Of a DNA stretch of 47,204 nt, positions 41,062 to 47,204 are shown in pieces. The position numbers and the translations under genes are program-made. Below the pieces are notes generated by a model that saw only the letters and a list, made by a program, of their open reading frames with translations, did not search any database and was not told the origin of the DNA. This DNA is from Clostridiales bacterium CHKCI006. Lineage in GTDB: Bacteria > Bacillota_I > Bacilli_A > Erysipelotrichales > Coprobacillaceae. Location of the stretch: assembly GCA_900018345.1 (NCBI GenBank), contig FCNA01000161.1, forward strand, positions 1 through 47,204. The letters are read 5' to 3'. Within the stretch, counting starts at the first letter, position 1; each line of letters begins with the position of its first letter.

Positions 41062-42321
41062 ATGCATCGAAATGATTATGTTTTAGAAAAGGATCGGTTA
41101 AATGAAAGCCGCGTTTTCCGTGACCCGATCCATCGTTATATCCATATCTACCATTTACCTTTCTGGCAGTTAATCAATACCAAAGAAATGCAGCGTCTGC
41201 GCCGTATCCACCAATTGGGTGGAACCCATCAGGTCTATCAGACTGCTGAGCATACGCGCTTTCCTCATTCGTTAGGTGTCTATGAGGTGGTCCGCAGAAT
41301 GTTGGAACTGGAGACCTTCCAGGGACAGCTGAATGATTATGAACGTCTATCCGTTTTGTGTGCAGCGTTATTACACGATGTGGGACATGGCCCATTCTCT
41401 CATTCATTTGAACATGTGTTTGCGGTCAGTCATGAAGATTTTACGCGTCGGATCATCTTAGATCCCGATACAGAGGTCAATCAGGTGCTCGCAAGCTATC
41501 ATCCAAAGCTGCCTGAAGATGTGGCCAGTATTATTGAAAAAACACATCCGAATCCACTTTTGATCCAGTTAGTATCCAGTCAGATTGATGGAGACCGTAT
41601 GGATTATCTCTTGCGCGATTCATATTTCACCGGGACTTCTTATGGAAATTTCGATATGGAACGCATTTTAAGAACTTTGCGCGTTAAAAACAAGCAGATT
41701 GTCTTTAAGGAATCCGGTGTGCAGGCCATCGAAGACTATATTTTAGCTCGTTATCATATGTACTGGCAGGTGTATTATCATCCGACCACACGCAGCTATG
41801 AGCGTTTACTGATTTTGATTTTCCGACGCATTCGTGATTTATATCAGCAGGGCTATCCATTTGAAAATCCGATGCCTTATCTGATGCCTTTTATTGCGGG
41901 GGAGGATGTCAGTGTCGAGGCTTATCTGAAAATGGATGAATCCTGCTTGTTGTACTATTTTAGCTTATTAGAAGAGACAAAAGATGCCATTTTGAGTGAC
42001 TTATGTACACGCTTTTTATCCCGTAAGCTATTCAAATATCGTAATTTAAAAGATGAGGCGGATTATGCGCGGATCAGGGATCAGTTAGAAAAGTTAGGTT
42101 ATGACGTGAATTATTATTTAGCGATGGACGATCCTAAACAGACTCCTTACATCCACTATGGTGCCGGTCATGAAGTTGAGGAAATCCAGATCCTCAGACC
42201 GGATGGCTCGATCCATCTATTACCGGAGGTCTCGGAGATCGTTCATGCCATTGTGGAAAGCAAACTGGATAAACAGGATAAAAAAGTCTATTTCCCTAAG
42301 GAAGTCAAAAACTGGATATAA
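41062..42321 (+). CDS. HD-domain phosphohydrolase (YwfO / SAMHD1-like)
   Basis: From ATG 41062 (GGAGGTGT upstream) the product has 419 aa. The metal motif is complete: RFPHSLGVYEV, ALLHDVGHGPFSHSFEH and QIDGDRMDYLLRDS. This is the YwfO family, related to dNTP triphosphohydrolases such as Enterococcus EF1143 and to SAMHD1. A dNTP-controlling role is likely but the nucleotide preference is unknown. A -10 TATAAT sits about 20 bp upstream of the start. Confidence 0.88.
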   Translation: MHRNDYVLEKDRLNESRVFRDPIHRYIHIYHLPFWQLINTKEMQRLRRIHQLGGTHQVYQTAEHTRFPHSLGVYEVVRRMLELETFQGQLNDYERLSVLCAALLHDVGHGPFSHSFEHVFAVSHEDFTRRIILDPDTEVNQVLASYHPKLPEDVASIIEKTHPNPLLIQLVSSQIDGDRMDYLLRDSYFTGTSYGNFDMERILRTLRVKNKQIVFKESGVQAIEDYILARYHMYWQVYYHPTTRSYERLLILIFRRIRDLYQQGYPFENPMPYLMPFIAGEDVSVEAYLKMDESCLLYYFSLLEETKDAILSDLCTRFLSRKLFKYRNLKDEADYARIRDQLEKLGYDVNYYLAMDDPKQTPYIHYGAGHEVEEIQILRPDGSIHLLPEVSEIVHAIVESKLDKQDKKVYFPKEVKNWI

Positions 42322-42444
42322 TATGTTGATCACGACTGTCAGGTGTTTGGCAACGTTGGATTTAAAGCATGCTTCTACAGGGGTTCGCTTTACCTCTTGC
42401 TTCGTTGCAGATGATGGTCGTGAAAGAAGAACAGGAGGATCATC

Positions 42445-42996
42445 ATGAAAGTATCCATCGTTAATTTTAGTGGCCATAAAGGAGGCAATGGTGACCAAAT
42501 CGCATCCTATATTGCAGAGCACATGAGAAGCATTGGGCATGAGGTAGAAGTCATTCATTTCTCAGATATAGAGATCCATGGGTGCGGGAAGTGCACATAT
42601 CCGTGTTTTATCGATGCGCAAAGCTGTCCTTATTTCGATGATGATATCGTGCTTGTTTATCGTACGATCGCTTCATCCGATCTATGCTTTTATATCGTTC
42701 CCAATTATAGCGATGTTCCATGCTCGAATTATTTTATTCTCAGAGAACGTTCGCAATGCGTGGTGGGAGATCAGCTGTGGAGAGATTATGCCAAAACCAA
42801 AAAACATTTCCTTGTGATCTCATCCACATCCAAGGATTATTTTAAAAGTTTATTGCAAAATGAGATCACTGATCAAAAGCTGGAGATGACCTTTCTTAAC
42901 AGCAACATCGCGGGTTCTAAAAAGATCAGCGGAGATTTTTTAGAATATGCGTATTTTCGCAATTTATTAGATCAAATCATAGCAAAGTATGATTGA
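42445..42996 (+). CDS. NAD(P)H-dependent flavodoxin-like oxidoreductase
   Basis: The start follows AGGAGG. The 183-aa protein begins MKVSIVNFSGHKGGNGDQIA, an FMN phosphate loop, then HGCGKCTYPCF with Cys residues as in iron-sulfur flavoprotein relatives, and a typical beta-alpha fold. It differs in the second half from usual family members (IVPNYSDVPCSNYF replaces the SPIYYHSF-type segment), so FMN ring contacts may differ. A 120-bp gap to the HD gene has no feature. Confidence 0.72.
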   Translation: MKVSIVNFSGHKGGNGDQIASYIAEHMRSIGHEVEVIHFSDIEIHGCGKCTYPCFIDAQSCPYFDDDIVLVYRTIASSDLCFYIVPNYSDVPCSNYFILRERSQCVVGDQLWRDYAKTKKHFLVISSTSKDYFKSLLQNEITDQKLEMTFLNSNIAGSKKISGDFLEYAYFRNLLDQIIAKYD

Positions 42997-43047
42997 GCCA
43001 GACTTAAGGATGGACTTTGATCCGTAAAATGTAAATAGAACCATATT

Positions 43048-43081
43048 AAAAGATCGTCCTCTATATCGAAGACGATCTTTT
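43048..43081 (+). terminator. Terminator after the flavoprotein gene
   Basis: An 11-bp perfect stem AAAAGATCGTC with GACGATCTTTT over a 12-nt loop. Between 42997 and 43385 there are only terminators, the tRNA and the lacZ promoter. Confidence 0.75.
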
Positions 43082-43132
43082 AATGATGGATAAGGGCAAC
43101 AGATGGTTGTTAAATACCTGTAATCATCAAAA

Positions 43133-43154
43133 AAAGAACTCCGTAGAGTTCTTT
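43133..43154 (-). terminator. Terminator of the tRNA-Leu gene
   Basis: AAAGAACTC pairs with GAGTTCTTT over CGTA; on the minus strand the T-run continues. It lies 9 nt beyond the tRNA 3' end. Confidence 0.8.
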
Positions 43155-43163
43155 GTTTTCATT

Positions 43164-43248
43164 TGGTGCGGACGATGAGAGTTGAACTCACACGGGTAAA
43201 TCCCACTACCGCCTGAAGATAGCGTGTCTACCATTCCACCACGTCCGC
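43164..43248 (-). tRNA. tRNA-Leu(CAG)
   Basis: The minus strand gives GCGGACG (5') pairing with CGTCCGC, then encoded ACCA, so the CCA end is genomic. The anticodon loop TTCAGGC gives CAG, reading CUG. A long variable arm (GGG...CCC) and GTTCAA in the T loop confirm a class II leucine tRNA of 85 nt. It is a single gene, not part of a cluster, oriented away from lacZ. Confidence 0.97.
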
Positions 43249-43310
43249 GTGACCAAGAATGATTATAGCGGATATCATCAGAAAATGCAAGAAGAAATTA
43301 CATTTTTTAG

Positions 43311-46388
<3,078 letters not shown>

Positions 46389-46470
46389 AGGGAATGTTCG
46401 TCTAAACTGGTTCCAAAGTCAAGGACAAAATGATGACAGAGAATAAAAAGTTTATTGATACTCGCATTGA

Positions 46471-46505
46471 TTGAGGCAGGTCAGCTGACCTGCCTCAATT
46501 TTTGC
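46471..46505 (+). terminator. Terminator of lacZ
   Basis: A 28-bp perfect palindrome, TTGAGGCAGGTCAG and its complement, then seven T. The 80 bp before it and the 30 bp after hold nothing else clear. Confidence 0.9.
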
Positions 46506-46536
46506 CATTTCCTACCTGTTTTGTTGTAGCACAAAA

Positions 46537-46559
46537 AGTGTACTTTTCTATAGTACACT
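46537..46559 (-). terminator. Hairpin at the end of the insertion sequence
   Basis: AGTGTACT pairs with AGTACACT over 7 nt; the minus strand then runs TTTTTGTG. It ends the transposase transcript and may lie close to the element's terminal repeat. Confidence 0.55.
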
Positions 46560-46589
46560 CGGTTAGTTTATGGGAACTTACCTGCCTTC

Positions 46590-47204
46590 CTAGTATAGAT
46601 CGCCTATCTCATTCACGTATCCCAGTTCCGGATATTGATTCCAATTGTTTGGATTGCGTAGGCTTTCCTTTATTTCTGGTGGGCAACCTTCATAGAATCG
46701 GATAGCTCGTTTCGTCCCTTCATATACTTTATCCAGCTTTTCCATCTGCCTTTCTGCTATTTCTTTACTCTCCTCCCATTTCCTTTTCTCTCTTCGCAAT
46801 ATTCTTTGATCCCGTGCAATGATTCCCGGCACGCTCGTTAATAAGGCTCGTTCTTCCCGTTTCTTTCTTGCCGCTTCTCTTGCTTTGGCCGCTTTTTCCC
46901 TGGCTTTGTTCAACCGTGCTTCTACCAGCTTGCTCACTGACATCAGTTCTCTGGAGGTCACTCCAAAATAATTGTCCAGTGGATAGATCCCGGTTGTGGA
47001 GTATATGTAGAATTCTGCGGGGGTCAATCCAGCCAGTGAATATTGATATCGTTGATGATTATACTCATCCATATACCCATCGATCATTTCAGTCAGTTTT
47101 TGGATCCGCTGATGATTGATCTCGATCATCAATGGGCTCTTTGCATCACATATCGGAACCTGTTCATGCCCAGACCATCTATTGATCCTGCTTTTTACCG
47201 CAGA
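46590..47204 (-). mobile_element. IS3-like transposase, C-terminal part, cut by the window edge
   Basis: The frame is open to the right edge (205 codons visible, counting the stop). DGYMDEYNHQRYQYSLAGLT and PAEFYIYSTTGIYPL match the tail of IS3-family integrase-type transposases. A long Lys/Arg/Glu-rich C-terminal extension (about 110 residues) follows, as in some Bacillota elements. The DDE catalytic part lies beyond the window or partly in the visible N-terminal codons, where I cannot place it. The outer end of the element probably lies near 46520-46560. No paired repeat can be checked here. Confidence 0.65.

Noticed and set aside
43020-43160. Pair of hairpins after the flavoprotein gene as a CRISPR or repeat array
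   Set aside because: The two hairpins differ in sequence and behave as terminators for the flavoprotein and tRNA genes.

Overview
The window looks like chromosome of a low-GC anaerobic Bacillota, most likely an Erysipelotrichia-type gut fermenter. This is inferred from gene content (type III glutamine synthetase, split ThrE exporter, DUF4250, bifunctional AdhE, COG2509-type FAD protein, YwfO-type HD protein), strong AGGAGG ribosome sites, TTGACA/TATAAT promoters and many short hairpin-plus-T terminators. No sequence search was run. Most genes are short, often overlapping housekeeping or accessory operons; the only clear mobile element is an IS3-like transposase end at the right edge.

Layout. 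1-3.1 kb: the start of a gene leaving the left edge, then a promoter and terminator-bearing leader before a TetM-like ribosomal GTPase fused to an NYN (Rae1/YacP-type) nuclease domain. 3.1-5.8 kb (minus): VanY-like peptidase, a 69-aa protein and an alpha-xylosidase. 5.9-7.6 kb: two-part ThrE amino-acid exporter plus a small membrane protein. 7.6-9.9 kb: glutamine synthetase III behind a short ORF and a terminator. 10-14 kb: anchored Ig-like protein, membrane MutS-like ATPase, Cof-type HAD, DUF4250. 14-15.7 kb (minus): double AAA ATPase. 15.8-18.5 kb: DUF1622 and a tandem pair of membrane-tethered alpha/beta hydrolases, the first without its serine. 18.5-22.2 kb: NahK-like kinase (minus), HAD, CyuA-type cysteine desulfidase, then a broken flavoprotein. 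22.5-25.6 kb: metallo-beta-lactamase (minus), SatA-like acetyltransferase, FAD oxidoreductase. 25.6-28.6 kb: AdhE with cre-like sites far upstream. 28.6-30.1 kb (minus): Rpn-family nuclease with its C-terminal part duplicated as a separate gene. 30.1-35.6 kb: degenerate class I aldolase, HAD, ABC-F, phosphoesterase and a helical protein. 35.8-40.1 kb: P-type ATPase, histidine phosphatase and two membrane proteins. 40.1-46.4 kb: purine nucleoside phosphorylase, HD phosphohydrolase, flavoprotein, tRNA-Leu(CAG) and beta-galactosidase. 46.5 kb to the end: transposase.

The strongest candidate for a little-described system is the Rpn locus. The full-length PD-(D/E)XK protein has a near-perfect internal Shine-Dalgarno before an in-frame ATG that would give a 74-aa C-terminal protein. 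A recent tandem duplication places the same C-terminal module, with its own Shine-Dalgarno, as an 86-aa gene directly downstream. This matches the nested toxin/antitoxin arrangement reported for Rpn anti-phage nucleases, here with a second free-standing antitoxin-like copy. A consensus promoter and two consecutive terminators precede the gene.

Other themes are translation (TetM-NYN fusion, ABC-F), apparent pseudoenzymes (aldolase, alpha/beta hydrolase, transglutaminase-like domain, VanY), and carbohydrate use (alpha-xylosidase, beta-galactosidase, NahK-like kinase, AdhE). Coordinates were counted by hand and starts were chosen by ribosome site, so some starts remain uncertain.
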